This document shows positions 14,940-24,178 of a DNA stretch of 34,260 bases, piece by piece; position 1 is the stretch's first letter, and the number at the start of each line of letters is the position of its first letter. Position numbers and translations under genes: made by a program. Under the pieces are notes generated by a model. That model saw only the letters and a program-made list of their open reading frames with translations, ran no database searches and had not been told where the DNA came from. Source of the stretch: Desulfosporosinus sp. (GTDB taxonomy: Bacteria; Bacillota; Desulfitobacteriia; Desulfitobacteriales; Desulfitobacteriaceae); assembly GCA_031292095.1 (NCBI GenBank), contig JARLHU010000059.1, positions 1 through 34,260 of the forward strand, read 5' to 3'.

Positions 14940-15851
14940 ATGTCTGTTGAGATAATAAAGTCGAAAAGAGAAATTGTCACCGGAACAAGCGCTGAGGAAT
15001 TCAGAGTAGTACCGGAGGACAGCACTGGTAATGCCGAATTAGATGAAGCCATCAAAATTGCCGGCTATTCGTATGATCCAAAACAAGATATTTTTTATTC
15101 AAATATGGATGCGTGGCAAAGAAATATTGGCTATTGTCGTTTATATGATGAAGCGGCTGCACCCACGGGGATGATTATAGATTGTGAACCGATCTACTTT
15201 GAATATCTCGACACAAAATGGATGATTGGCTTTTGGAAAGGTCAGTATGATCTCGTCACCGGTGCCGAAATAGGGGTCTATATCAAAGAAGCTGCTTTAA
15301 ATATTTTCGGTCTTTTTAAAGGGGATTATTATGCCTGTGCCGGCAATGCCGATCTATTACAAATGTCCTATACTTTGAAAAAAAACGGTAAGCTGCTTTT
15401 CACAAGAAAAGCAAAACACTGGTGGCTAACAGGCTTTAAACTTGGTGAGTTTTCAGAACCTTCTGAATTAACGATGGATATTGAGATTACCTTGCCTAAC
15501 CTAATTATGCGTGATGCGTTTGTAGCCGGATTATGGAATGCAGGATATTCCTTGAATGAATTTACGAGAGATGGCACAACCGTAAGTTTTACATTGGGGC
15601 TTCCGCATACACCACCCCCGACTACTAGAACAAAAACAATCGCTTGGATCATGCAAAGGAAAAATGAAAAGTTATGTGAGGAGTATCAAAATCTCACAGG
15701 AAAATCAACTAAAATACCAGATAAAATCCAAGCAATTGAGAAACTCGAACCGAGGTTTTACAATAAAATTATTGGGATAGGAAAATCAAAGCGCTTCTAT
15801 GAGAAGTTTTCAACTCTTCTACGACAGGCCTCAGCTCTTCCCAATAATTGA
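14940..15851 (+). CDS. DUF4474-like protein of unknown function
   Basis: A 303-residue protein beginning MSVEIIKSKREIVTGTSAEEFRVVPEDSTGN. The start at 14940 has AGGGGGCG 6 bases upstream; longer readings run into the divergent amidase gene. The central portion (GYSYDPKQDIFYSNMDAWQRNIGYCRLYDEAAAPTGMIIDCEPIYFEY..., then KHWWLTGFKLGEFSEPSELTMDIEITLP) is rich in aromatic residues and resembles the DUF4474 family found in spore-forming Firmicutes. No signal peptide or enzyme motif is evident. It is monocistronic, closed by the terminator at 15871-15908. The family call is from memory and moderate. Confidence 0.7.
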   Translation: MSVEIIKSKREIVTGTSAEEFRVVPEDSTGNAELDEAIKIAGYSYDPKQDIFYSNMDAWQRNIGYCRLYDEAAAPTGMIIDCEPIYFEYLDTKWMIGFWKGQYDLVTGAEIGVYIKEAALNIFGLFKGDYYACAGNADLLQMSYTLKKNGKLLFTRKAKHWWLTGFKLGEFSEPSELTMDIEITLPNLIMRDAFVAGLWNAGYSLNEFTRDGTTVSFTLGLPHTPPPTTRTKTIAWIMQRKNEKLCEEYQNLTGKSTKIPDKIQAIEKLEPRFYNKIIGIGKSKRFYEKFSTLLRQASALPNN

Positions 15852-15870
15852 CTTTATGCTGGTCCAGTCC

Positions 15871-15908
15871 AAGAGCAAGCTGTCTGACAAAGTAGACTAC
15901 TTGCTCTT
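15871..15908 (+). terminator. Terminator after the DUF4474-like gene
   Basis: Perfect 9-bp arms AAGAGCAAG / CTTGCTCTT with an additional inner GTCT/AGAC pairing, followed by TTGCG. It lies 20 bases after the stop codon. Confidence 0.75.
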
Positions 15909-15937
15909 TTGCGTTCAAATGCAATTTTAGATATAAT
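15909..15937 (+). promoter_or_regulatory. Candidate promoter of the icd-decarboxylase-speE operon
   Basis: TTGCGT (15909-15914), a 17-base spacer and a perfect TATAAT (15932-15937). It starts immediately after the previous terminator and leaves a leader of about 67 bases. Confidence 0.55.
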
Positions 15938-16010
15938 ATCAACGTCACAATAACGCAAAAAAAATGAAGATTATTGAATTAACCCCGGATGTTTGGAAGG
16001 AGAAAATTTA

Positions 16011-17219
16011 ATGACCAAAATTCAAATGCAGGTTCCCTTGGTAGAGATGGACGGGGACGAAATGACTCGAATTATTTGGAAGTGGATTAAAGAATTATTA
16101 ATTGAACCCTATGTTGACCTTAAAACTGAGTATTATGATTTGGGACTGCCAAAAAGGGATGAGTCTAATGACCAAATTACGACTGATTCAGCGCTTGCTA
16201 CTATAAAATATGGTGTGGCAGTCAAATGTGCCACCATTACACCCAATGCTCAACGGATCGCAGAATATAACCTCAAGGAAATGTGGAAAAGCCCTAACGG
16301 CACTATTCGATCCATTCTTGATGGAACTGTTTTCAGAGCGCCGATAATTGTTGACAATGTTAAACCGTTTATACGCACCTGGCAAAAGCCTATCACAATT
16401 GCCCGGCACGCCTATGGTGATATTTACAAGGACGTTGAATATAGGGTAGATGGCCCCGGCAAAGCTGAGCTTGTTTTTACAGGAGAGAACGGCGAAATAC
16501 GGCAAACTATTTTTGATTTCAAAGGCAAAGGTGTTATTCTCGGTATGCACAATATCGATAAATCCATAGCTAGCTTTGCTCGGACCTGCTTCAATTACGC
16601 CCTCGACATTAAACAGGATCTGTGGTTTTCCTCGAAGGACACCATTTCTAAAAAATATGATCATACGTTTAAGGAAATTTTCCAGGATATTTACGACCAA
16701 GAATATAAGCTAAAATTTGAGGACGCCAAGATTGAATACTTATACACTCTAATCGACGATGCCGTAGCCCGTGTTATCCGGTCTGAGGGCGGGTTTATCT
16801 GGGCCTGCAAGAATTACGATGGGGATGTCATGTCCGACATGGTGGCCACTGCTTTTGGCAGCCTGGCCATGATGACTTCAGTGTTAGTTTCGCCAGACGG
16901 TTATTATGAATTTGAAGCGGCCCACGGCACCGTCACCAGGCATTATTACAAACACCTCAAGGGAGAGGAAACCTCTACCAATTCCATGGCTACCATTTTT
17001 GCCTGGACAGGGGCTTTAAGAAAACGCGGCGAACTTGATGGGATTGAAGAACTTATTGGCTTCGCGAACAAGCTAGAAGCAGCTTCCCTTAGAACCATCA
17101 AAGAAGGGGTTATGACCAAGGATTTAGCCGCACTGTCTGAGACAACCAATCAGAAGATCGTCAATACACGCAACTTCCTAGTTGAAATAAAACAACGGCT
17201 GGACGACACGCTCTCATGA
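16011..17219 (+). CDS. icd: NADP-dependent isocitrate dehydrogenase (eukaryote-like homodimeric type)
   Basis: A 402-residue enzyme with the full set of dimeric NADP-IDH motifs: [11 protein letters not shown] at the N-terminus, [19 protein letters not shown] (isocitrate-binding serine loop), [16 protein letters not shown], and [31 protein letters not shown] carrying the metal-binding aspartates. [37 protein letters not shown] is the NADP loop. It converts isocitrate to 2-oxoglutarate and CO2 with NADPH formation. The start at 16011 has AAGGAG 8 bases upstream. Only 15 bases separate its stop from the decarboxylase start, so it appears to lead a polyamine operon, an unusual neighbourhood. Confidence 0.95.
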   Translation: MTKIQMQVPLVEMDGDEMTRIIWKWIKELLIEPYVDLKTEYYDLGLPKRDESNDQITTDSALATIKYGVAVKCATITPNAQRIAEYNLKEMWKSPNGTIRSILDGTVFRAPIIVDNVKPFIRTWQKPITIARHAYGDIYKDVEYRVDGPGKAELVFTGENGEIRQTIFDFKGKGVILGMHNIDKSIASFARTCFNYALDIKQDLWFSSKDTISKKYDHTFKEIFQDIYDQEYKLKFEDAKIEYLYTLIDDAVARVIRSEGGFIWACKNYDGDVMSDMVATAFGSLAMMTSVLVSPDGYYEFEAAHGTVTRHYYKHLKGEETSTNSMATIFAWTGALRKRGELDGIEELIGFANKLEAASLRTIKEGVMTKDLAALSETTNQKIVNTRNFLVEIKQRLDDTLS

Positions 17220-17234
17220 AAGGTGCTGGATTTG

Positions 17235-18686
17235 ATGCATTCACTATGGCAAGGTAAGGCACCCATTTATGAAGCACTCCAAAAATATAAAGCCATGCGG
17301 GTGGTACCGTTCGATGTACCAGGACATAAGCAAGGCCGAGGAAACCCTCAACTTACAGAATTTTTGGGTGAAAAATGCCTTTCGGTGGATGTTAATTCCA
17401 TGAAACCGCTCGATAATCTGGTCCATCCTATCTCCGTCATCAAGGAAGCAGAGGAGCTGGCCGCTGATGCTTTCGGGGCCCAACACGCGTTTTTTATGGT
17501 CAACGGCACCACAGCTGCCGTCCAGGCCATGATTATGAGTGTCTGCAAACAGGGCGACAAGATTATCATGCCCCGCAATGTTCACCGCAGTGCCATTAAC
17601 GCCCTTATTATCAGTGGAGCCATTCCGGTTTATGTTAACCCCGGCGTTAATAAACTATTGGGGATACCCTTAGGCATGTCGGTAGCCGAGGTGCAAAAAG
17701 CCATCGAGGAAAATCCGGATGCCAAAGCAATTTTTGTTAATAATCCCACGTACTATGGCATTTGTTCCGATCTAAGGTCCATTACTGAACTTGCCCATCA
17801 TCATAATATGTATGTCCTTGTAGACGAGGCGCATGGTACTCACTTCTACTTCGGTGAGAATCTGCCCGTCAGTGCAATGGCTGCAGGCGCAGATATGTCA
17901 GCGGTCAGCATGCATAAAACAGGCGGATCGCTGACCCAAAGTTCATTTTTACTAATCAGCGGTCAACTTAGCACTGGTCATGTACGGCAAACAATTAACC
18001 TGACTCAGACCACCAGTGGTTCCTATCTGCTCTTGTCTTCTCTGGATATTTCCCGACGCAACCTTGCTTTGGACGGTAAAAATATTTTTAAGAAAGTCTC
18101 AGCTCTTGCCCACTATGCTCGTGAAGAAATCAACAAAATTGGCGGCTACTATGCTTTTTCAACAGAACTAATTAATGGAGATTCAGTGTTTGATTTTGAC
18201 CACACCAAGCTTTCTGTCTATACTAGAGAAATAGGGTTGGCCGGAATTGAGGTCTATGACATTCTCCGTGATGATTACGGAATTCAGATCGAATTGGGCG
18301 ACATTGGCAATATCCTAGCCATCATCTCGGTCGGGGATCGCGAACTGGCCTTGGAACGTCTTGTATCCGCTCTTTCTGAAATAAAACGACTTTATTTTAA
18401 GGATAAAGCGGGAATGCTTGATCATGAGTACATTAATCCCGATGTTGTGATGACGCCTCAGAAAGCCTTCTATTCCGATCAGCATTCTGTCGCCATTGCA
18501 GACAGCATAGGGTATATATGTGGCGAATTTGTCATGTCTTACCCGCCTGGTATACCTATTTTGGCCCCTGGAGAACGGATAACCGAGGAAATCGTTGATT
18601 ATATCACCTACTCCAAGGCCAAGGGCTGTTTCCTGACAGGCACAGAGGATATGTCCGTCGAAAACATCAGAATCGTGGAGGAATAA
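17235..18686 (+). CDS. Orn/Lys/Arg decarboxylase (PLP fold I, Gram-positive SpeA type)
   Basis: A 483-residue enzyme. Hallmarks are PFDVPGHKQGRG near the N-terminus, FMVNGTTAAVQA, the cofactor-binding VDEAHGTH (D197) and SMHKTGG, whose lysine (K228) should hold PLP. The C-terminal small domain ends with MSYPPGIPILAPGER, typical of the family. It decarboxylates arginine, lysine or ornithine; specificity cannot be read from the sequence, but direct linkage to spermidine synthase favours arginine (agmatine) or ornithine (putrescine). No agmatinase gene is in the window. ATG 17235 with AAAGGTG upstream is preferred to GTG 17223. Confidence 0.92.
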   Translation: MHSLWQGKAPIYEALQKYKAMRVVPFDVPGHKQGRGNPQLTEFLGEKCLSVDVNSMKPLDNLVHPISVIKEAEELAADAFGAQHAFFMVNGTTAAVQAMIMSVCKQGDKIIMPRNVHRSAINALIISGAIPVYVNPGVNKLLGIPLGMSVAEVQKAIEENPDAKAIFVNNPTYYGICSDLRSITELAHHHNMYVLVDEAHGTHFYFGENLPVSAMAAGADMSAVSMHKTGGSLTQSSFLLISGQLSTGHVRQTINLTQTTSGSYLLLSSLDISRRNLALDGKNIFKKVSALAHYAREEINKIGGYYAFSTELINGDSVFDFDHTKLSVYTREIGLAGIEVYDILRDDYGIQIELGDIGNILAIISVGDRELALERLVSALSEIKRLYFKDKAGMLDHEYINPDVVMTPQKAFYSDQHSVAIADSIGYICGEFVMSYPPGIPILAPGERITEEIVDYITYSKAKGCFLTGTEDMSVENIRIVEE

Positions 18687-18689
18687 ACA

Positions 18690-19544
18690 ATGGAATTATG
18701 GTATACAGAACAACATACAAATAACGTACGCTTTTCCATCAAGGTGGATAAGGCTCTCTATTCGAGGCAGAGCGAATTCCAAAGAATTGACGTTTTTAAC
18801 TCACAGGAATTCGGTAATTTTTTTACTCTGGATGGATTAATGATGGTCACTGAAAAGGACGAATTTATTTACCATGATATGATTGTTCATGTGCCAATGG
18901 CAACCAACCCTAGGATTAAGAACGTCTTGGTAATCGGTGCAGGCGACGGCGGAACAGTAAGAGAACTGACACGCTACAACGCCATTGAACACATCGACAT
19001 GGTGGAAATTGATAAAATGGTTGTGGATGTGTGCCGGGAATATTTGCCCCAGACCGCCTGCAAGCTGGATGACCCAAGAGTGCAGCTTTATTTTGAAGAC
19101 GGACTGAAATTTGTCCGCTCCAAGGAAAATGCCTATGATCTGATTGTTGTCGATTCTACCGACCCCTTCGGACCGGGCGAAGGGTTGTTTACAAGGGAGT
19201 TTTACGGTAATTGCTATAAGGCGCTGAAGGCAGACGGCATCCTCGTCAATCAACACGAAAGCCCTTATTATGAGGAATATGCTAAGTCCATGCAAAGAGC
19301 ACACAAGCGGATTCGAGAATTGTTCCCAGTGTGCAGGGTTTATCAGGCGCACATTCCTACCTATCCATCGGGTCACTGGCTGTTTGGTTTTGCCTCAAAA
19401 ACGTACGATCCTCTGACCGACATAGACGAGCAAGCTTGGAACAGTCTGGGACTAAATACAAAATATTACAATACTGAAATTCACAAAGGGTGCTTTGCGC
19501 TACCAAACTACGTAAAAGAGCTATTAGGCAGCGCAGAGGAGTGA
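18690..19544 (+). CDS. speE: Spermidine synthase (polyamine aminopropyltransferase)
   Basis: A 284-residue enzyme of normal length starting MELWYTEQHTNNVRFSIKV. It has the decarboxylated-SAM loop GAGDGG (83-88), VEID, FEDGLKFV and the catalytic DSTDPFGPGEGLF block (D155, D158), then YYNTEIHKGCFALPNYV near the C-terminus. It transfers an aminopropyl group to putrescine. It begins 3 bases after the decarboxylase stop, with GGAGG inside that gene's end, so the two are tightly coupled. It needs decarboxylated SAM from SpeD, which is not encoded here. Confidence 0.95.
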   Translation: MELWYTEQHTNNVRFSIKVDKALYSRQSEFQRIDVFNSQEFGNFFTLDGLMMVTEKDEFIYHDMIVHVPMATNPRIKNVLVIGAGDGGTVRELTRYNAIEHIDMVEIDKMVVDVCREYLPQTACKLDDPRVQLYFEDGLKFVRSKENAYDLIVVDSTDPFGPGEGLFTREFYGNCYKALKADGILVNQHESPYYEEYAKSMQRAHKRIRELFPVCRVYQAHIPTYPSGHWLFGFASKTYDPLTDIDEQAWNSLGLNTKYYNTEIHKGCFALPNYVKELLGSAEE

Positions 19545-19545
19545 C

Positions 19546-19785
19546 CTATTCGCCTATTATCATGGCTCGATCAAAAGCAATACGCTTCTTTAAGTCCGCT
19601 ACAAAATTGTCCGAATTAAGAACAGCGCCAGAGTCCGTGGGTTTTCTTTTGGGATTTTGAGATTCATGCTGCTGGTTGAGTTGATACATTAGTTCGTGGC
19701 GACCTCCTTTTTGTCTGGCAAGTGCAACTTTTCGTACTGGGCTAATTCGCTTGATCGCTCTTATTTCTTCCACCCGTTCATCCAT
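19546..19785 (-). CDS. Small hypothetical basic protein
   Basis: A 79-residue Arg/Lys-rich protein starting MDERVEEIRAIKRISPVRKVALARQKGGRHELMYQL. It has an unstructured-looking middle (QQHESQNPKRKPTDSG) and an amphipathic C-terminus. GAGGTG lies 6 bases before ATG 19785; GTG 19794 is a weaker alternative. A good promoter (19867-19895) and a 16-codon leader ORF precede it. Its stop lies one base from the end of the convergent speE gene with no terminator in between, so read-through would be antisense to speE. I do not recognise the family. Confidence 0.6.
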   Translation of the reverse strand: MDERVEEIRAIKRISPVRKVALARQKGGRHELMYQLNQQHESQNPKRKPTDSGAVLNSDNFVADLKKRIAFDRAMIIGE

Positions 19786-19795
19786 ACATTTCACC

Positions 19796-19846
19796 TCATT
19801 GCTGACAGGTTCTTTCTACTACTTGAAACAAGGTAGCAACTTTCAT
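19796..19846 (-). CDS. Candidate 16-residue leader peptide
   Basis: ATG 19846 with GAGGTGG 9 bases upstream reads MKVATLFQVVERTCQQ. Its TGA overlaps the GAGGTG ribosome site of the 79-residue gene, a layout that would couple their translation. It lies just after a good promoter. No attenuator hairpin was found, so it may be only a coupling ORF or chance. Confidence 0.35.
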   Translation of the reverse strand: MKVATLFQVVERTCQQ

Positions 19847-19866
19847 GATCCTTTACCACCTCTTTG

Positions 19867-19895
19867 ATTATAACAAGCGCAAATTGCAATGTAAG
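19867..19895 (-). promoter_or_regulatory. Sigma-A promoter of the small basic protein gene
   Basis: Minus-strand CTTACA (19890-19895), a 17-base spacer and a perfect TATAAT (19867-19872). Confidence 0.6.
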
Positions 19896-19962
19896 AGACA
19901 TTTTGTCTTTATTTAGAACTCTTTTATAAATCCAACTCCTAAGACAAAACATTACCTGATAA

Positions 19963-20015
19963 CCAAAAATGCTACTTATAATTTTTCTCGTGAAAATTAT
20001 AAGTAGCATTTTTGG
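19963..20015. terminator. Long perfect hairpin, probable bidirectional terminator
   Basis: Two perfectly complementary 23-base arms (CCAAAAATGCTACTTATAAT... and its complement) surround a 7-base loop TCTCGTG. A/T runs at both arm ends give U-rich tails in either direction. No gene ends immediately beside it. Confidence 0.6.
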
Positions 20016-20286
20016 CATTCAGTCACTGGTGACGCGAATCCTGTCCAAGCGCAGTACCTTCAGACTACTTCTCAACTATCATTTCTAAAGGTATGTCGTG
20101 GTGAGGTTATTAACCTAATCATGAGCATTATTGATTATGAGCATACCGATATTCTATAGACACATCACAAACGCAGTGCTAATCTTAACTTATGATAATC
20201 GAAATATTCAATTGGAAAGGAAGTGAAGGAGAATTGAAAGGGGTTTCATCATCTCTTTGGACTTTTAGCATCTCAGGGTTATCAAT

Positions 20287-20311
20287 AAAAAAAGCAGCCT
20301 CGAAAGGCCGC
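20287..20311 (-). terminator. Orphan minus-strand intrinsic terminator upstream of the SulP gene
   Basis: On the minus strand GCGGCCT-TTCG-AGGCTGC (7-bp stem with one G-U pair and a stable TTCG loop) is followed by seven T residues. No minus-strand gene lies upstream, so it would terminate an RNA starting inside or near the 5' end of the SulP gene. Confidence 0.7.
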
Positions 20312-20408
20312 TAAGAAGCTATATCCCCGTTATTATATCACGAATTCGTAAAAGTAGCTATTGCTGAATCTCCTGGTGGTTGTGATTTGGATGAAAGGTG
20401 GGATACGT

Positions 20409-22166
20409 ATGTCAAGTTTAACACTTAGTAAATATATACCGATCCTGGAAACGATCAAAGGGTACAAAAAGGAAAATATCAGGAAAGACTTGATTGCTGC
20501 TTTAACAGTAACCGTCGTGGGCATTCCCCAGTATATGGCCTATGCCTTAATCGCGGGAGTTAGCCCGGTTTATGGTCTCTATACGGGTATCGTAGCGGCC
20601 ATCATTGGTTCAGCCTTTGGTTGCTCGAATCAACTGATTACCGGACCAACCAACGCGATCTGTTTAATCACAGCCAGCGCCATGATCCGCTATATGAATC
20701 TTCCCAATGCCTATCAAATGCTCTTTCTCATGACCTTTCTCGTGGGCGTCTTGCAGATACTTTATGGAGTCATTAAGCTGGGTAAAGTGATTGATTTCGT
20801 ATCCCATACCGTATTGATCGGGTTTACAGCCGGCGCTGGTATATTAATCGCCCTGGGCCAAGTGAATACACTCCTGAGCATATCAATTAAGAATTCAGCC
20901 GAAATGTCCACTATGGAAAAAATGTATTACATCATAACTCACATCAATCAAACCAACTACTATGCCCTGGGTCTTGGGGTTATGACGATGGCGATTATTG
21001 TCATCTGTAAAAAAATTAGTAAAAATCTACCGGGTGCCTTAATCGGAATTACCGTGCCCATCTTTTTCATCCTCATGTTTGCTCTGGAAAAGAAAGGTGT
21101 CAAACTCACAGGCACGATTCCTTCTGCTCTACCGCCCTTTCAGATGGTACAATTTAGCCTTGCTTCTTTAAAGAGCATTTTCAGTGGGGCGTTCGCCATT
21201 TCCATCATAGGACTAGTCGAAGCAATCTCGATCTCCAAAGCCATTTCTACGAACACTCGCCAAAAAATCGATTCGAATCAGGAATTTATCGGACAGGGTA
21301 TCTCCAATGTAGTGTCTTCTTTCTTCCAGTGTTTCCCTTCATCCGGTTCCTTCTCACGTTCTGCCATCAACTATGTTAACGGAGCTACCAGCAGATTCGC
21401 GGGAATTCTGTCCGGTGTGTTTGTTGCTCTTGTGCTTCTTTTCTTTGCTCCCTATGCAAAGTATATACCCAGTCCCTGCCTTGCCGGAGTCCTAATCGTG
21501 ACTGGCTACAACTTGATTGACCAAAAGGAAATTAAAAAAGTCGTCAAGGCCGGCCTATTCTCCTCGGATTCTATTGCCATGTGGGTAACAGCAGTCTTAG
21601 TCATTGTCCTGCTTAACCTTGATTATGCAATTTATGCAGGGATTGCCCTATCCATTGTCTTATACCTAAAAGATACCAACAAAGCACCGGTCAAATTTCT
21701 TATCCCGTTCCAAGGAAAAGATTCTCAAATTATTGAACAAGAAATTAAATCAGTTAATGATAAGGTAGATGTCTTAGTGATTCAATTAGAAGGAAATCTT
21801 TACTTCGGCGCAGCTTCAGACTTGGGAGAAAAACTTGAAAGTATTGTCACTAAATCCAAAGTGTTCATCTTAAGAATGAAGTATGTTACGACCATCGATT
21901 TGACCTCCCTCAGTGCCTTAACTGTTTTTATCAGGAACGTAAGAGAAGCTGGAGGAACCATTATCATCAGTGGCGTAAAGTCGGACTTCGACTTAATGCT
22001 TAAAAAGTCAAATCTTGATACCGTTATTGGCCTTGATAATATCTTTAAGTCGGAGAATGAAGTTTTCGCTTCTTCTACTAACGCCTTAGAGAGAGCAAGA
22101 ACGGCTCTAAACTCCGGAGCCGGCGATAATGCTAAGAAATTAACTACGCGCACAATTGCACAATAA
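20409..22166 (+). CDS. SulP-family anion transporter (sulfate permease) with STAS domain
   Basis: A 585-residue membrane protein. The cytoplasmic N-terminus is followed by the SulP signature start (IRKDLIAALTVTVVGIPQYMAYALIAGVSPVYGLYTGIVAAIIGSAFG, then TGPTNAICLITASA). There are about 10-12 hydrophobic segments, with SSFFQCFPSSGSFSRSAINYVNGATSRFAGILSG in the conserved second half. From about residue 440 there is a STAS domain (VDVLVIQLEGNLYFGAASDLGEKLESIV...VTTIDLTSLSALTVFIRNVREAGGTIIISG). SulP proteins carry sulfate, bicarbonate or other anions; sulfate is attractive in a sulfate-reducer-like genome but unproven. Start 20409 has AAAGGTGGG 6 bases upstream. It is monocistronic and ends at the hairpin at 22173-22212. 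Confidence 0.92.
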   Translation: MSSLTLSKYIPILETIKGYKKENIRKDLIAALTVTVVGIPQYMAYALIAGVSPVYGLYTGIVAAIIGSAFGCSNQLITGPTNAICLITASAMIRYMNLPNAYQMLFLMTFLVGVLQILYGVIKLGKVIDFVSHTVLIGFTAGAGILIALGQVNTLLSISIKNSAEMSTMEKMYYIITHINQTNYYALGLGVMTMAIIVICKKISKNLPGALIGITVPIFFILMFALEKKGVKLTGTIPSALPPFQMVQFSLASLKSIFSGAFAISIIGLVEAISISKAISTNTRQKIDSNQEFIGQGISNVVSSFFQCFPSSGSFSRSAINYVNGATSRFAGILSGVFVALVLLFFAPYAKYIPSPCLAGVLIVTGYNLIDQKEIKKVVKAGLFSSDSIAMWVTAVLVIVLLNLDYAIYAGIALSIVLYLKDTNKAPVKFLIPFQGKDSQIIEQEIKSVNDKVDVLVIQLEGNLYFGAASDLGEKLESIVTKSKVFILRMKYVTTIDLTSLSALTVFIRNVREAGGTIIISGVKSDFDLMLKKSNLDTVIGLDNIFKSENEVFASSTNALERARTALNSGAGDNAKKLTTRTIAQ

Positions 22167-22172
22167 TTGAGC

Positions 22173-22212
22173 ATAACAAGTATCACACAATTAAAGGCGT
22201 GATACTTGTTAT
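22173..22212. terminator. Bidirectional terminator between SulP and chemoreceptor genes
   Basis: Perfect 14-bp arms ATAACAAGTATCAC / GTGATACTTGTTAT with a 12-base loop sit between the two convergent genes. The T tail (ATTTATG) is weak. Confidence 0.65.
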
Positions 22213-22242
22213 ATTTATGAATGAGCGTTCAAACGGTTATCT

Positions 22243-24027
22243 CTAAAGAGCAAAATTTTGCACTTTAGTCATTAATGTCGTTGCCATAAGAGACAAGGAC
22301 TCACTGATATTAGCCATCTCTTCACTGGAGGCAGTTTGCTGCTCCACAGCGGCAGAAATACTTTGAGATTCATCGGCTATTACCTCATTTTGATGGAGCA
22401 TATCTCGAGTGGATTGAGCTACGCGATGAGCCGATCCACCGGCACGATCGAGGCTTTCTTTCACCTCCTGGGCAATCTGAAAAATCGATTGAACCTGCTG
22501 AGCGATTCCATAAAAGGCCTTTCCAGACTCTTCAGCATCGACAACACCTTTCGACACTTCCTGGGTACTCGTTTGCATGGTTACTACCGCTTGTTGAGCT
22601 TTTTCTTGGATTTCGAGAATAATTTCTGCTATTTTAGAGGCCGCTTCACGAGATTGATCAGCTAATTTACGAACTTCTTCAGCTACTACACTAAACCCAC
22701 GTCCATGTTCTCCCGCCCGTGCCGCTTCGATCGCAGCATTTAAGGCTAATAAATTCGTTTGTGCGGAAATCCCACTAATTGTATTATTAATTTCTCCAAT
22801 GGCCTGAGAGCGTTCGCCTAAGATCAGAATAACTTGAGCAGTTGAATCCACACTCTCTCGAATGACTTGCATTTGCTGAACTGTCTTGCGGATGATATTA
22901 CTCCCTTGCTCCGCAGTTTTCTGTGATTCGCTCGCTTGACTCGACATCGATACTGCTTCCATTGATGCAAATTCTGTATCTTGGGCTACAGTATGCATCT
23001 GATCAGCAATATCTTTAATCATTGTCAATTGATTCTGAATTGTATCCGATACCCCCATAATTGAAGATGCTATTTGATTATTCGCTTGGGCCGACTGCGA
23101 GGAACTGGCGTACATCTCTTCAGACGATGAAGAGACTTGAGAGGAAGCTTCACTAATATTTGTAATGGTTTCGGACAAGGCTCGACGAGCTTCATTGATG
23201 GACTGACTTAAACCCTCAAATTCTCCCTTGGCAGTTAGAGATAACTCTTGAAGATTACCCGACGCCAGTGATTCAGCTTGTTTAACACAAATTCGCAGAT
23301 CCCACTGAATTTTACGATTCATCCACCAAGCAATAAGTATGCTAATCAATAGTACTAAAAACGCTATGATTCCGACTGATGTATACACCTTTGCCATGGC
23401 TGCGTTTAATCTTGCTATAGGTCCACTCATCGCCTGATTAATATCATCAAAATAGTTACCCGAACCTACAACCCAATTCCAAGGTTTAAATAACAAAGAA
23501 TAGCTACGTTTTGTATAACTTGGTCCATTAGGATCGTTGGGTTTTGTGAAAGAATAATCGGTATACCCACCTAGAGGGTTCGATCCATTCTTAATAATTT
23601 CCTGAATAAAATATTTTCCATTAGCATCTTTAGCATTAAAACGATTATGACCCTCTTGGGCAGTACCCAAATCTACAATATTATTGCCACTGATATCGTC
23701 AACAAAAAAATAGCCGTTTTCTCCGTAACGCAAATTGCGTAAATCGTCTGCCGCTAGTTTTTGAGCTACCTCTTGAGTCAGGAGACCCTTTTGCTGCTGC
23801 TGATAATAGTAATTTGCAATTGAAGTGGCTGTCTGAATTTCATTTTTAGCTTGAGTATCAAATCCATAATGATAAGCTCCTTGTATATCAGAAATATCCG
23901 TTTTTGTGACCGTGGAAACCATACATAAAACATAAACTCCCATAATTAAAATCACAACTAAAGGTGCTAATACGATCATTAGCGATAGTCGATAACGTAG
24001 GATCCTCCTAATTATGGCTTCCATCAT
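22243..24027 (-). CDS. Methyl-accepting chemotaxis protein with Cache sensor domain
   Basis: A 594-residue receptor. TM1 is at about 14-38 ([22 protein letters not shown]). An extracytoplasmic single-Cache domain follows (about 45-200), with [22 protein letters not shown] and the terminal [23 protein letters not shown] typical of sCache_2. TM2 is at about 212-235 ([19 protein letters not shown]), then a weak HAMP-like stretch. The signalling domain carries the MCP hairpin tip [48 protein letters not shown]. The ligand is unknown; Cache_2 often senses small carboxylates. AGGGAG precedes the start by 8 bases. No other chemotaxis gene is in the window. Confidence 0.95.
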   Translation of the reverse strand: MMEAIIRRILRYRLSLMIVLAPLVVILIMGVYVLCMVSTVTKTDISDIQGAYHYGFDTQAKNEIQTATSIANYYYQQQQKGLLTQEVAQKLAADDLRNLRYGENGYFFVDDISGNNIVDLGTAQEGHNRFNAKDANGKYFIQEIIKNGSNPLGGYTDYSFTKPNDPNGPSYTKRSYSLLFKPWNWVVGSGNYFDDINQAMSGPIARLNAAMAKVYTSVGIIAFLVLLISILIAWWMNRKIQWDLRICVKQAESLASGNLQELSLTAKGEFEGLSQSINEARRALSETITNISEASSQVSSSSEEMYASSSQSAQANNQIASSIMGVSDTIQNQLTMIKDIADQMHTVAQDTEFASMEAVSMSSQASESQKTAEQGSNIIRKTVQQMQVIRESVDSTAQVILILGERSQAIGEINNTISGISAQTNLLALNAAIEAARAGEHGRGFSVVAEEVRKLADQSREAASKIAEIILEIQEKAQQAVVTMQTSTQEVSKGVVDAEESGKAFYGIAQQVQSIFQIAQEVKESLDRAGGSAHRVAQSTRDMLHQNEVIADESQSISAAVEQQTASSEEMANISESLSLMATTLMTKVQNFAL

Positions 24028-24178
24028 AACTTTATCTCCCTACTCTATTATAATACTAATACGTTTTATTTTATTGTAGCACAACAGATAGGCGAAATTT
24101 GTCGAAATATACTAAACTTGTTTGATACGGGAAATTAAGTGGACGTTGCGTTGAGAATTTTATTATACCGGATATCAT

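Larger units (their letters stand above)
19896..20408. other. Gene-free region before the SulP transporter gene
   Basis: About 510 bases with no convincing coding sequence. It holds a 46-base perfect hairpin (19963-20015), a GGTTATTAACC palindrome near 20104, a degenerate direct repeat of ATCATGAGCAT near 20117 and 20136, and an orphan minus-strand terminator (20287-20311). It could contain untranslated regulatory RNA. Confidence 0.4.

Noticed and set aside
19791..20018. 75-codon minus-strand frame spanning the 23-bp perfect hairpin
   Set aside because: It would translate through a terminator-like hairpin, a promoter and the leader ORF; no start signal.
20224..20314. 26-codon plus-strand frame starting TTG (LKGVSSSLWTF...) before the SulP gene
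   Set aside because: The ribosome site spacing is wrong for the TTG and the end is simply the terminator hairpin sequence.
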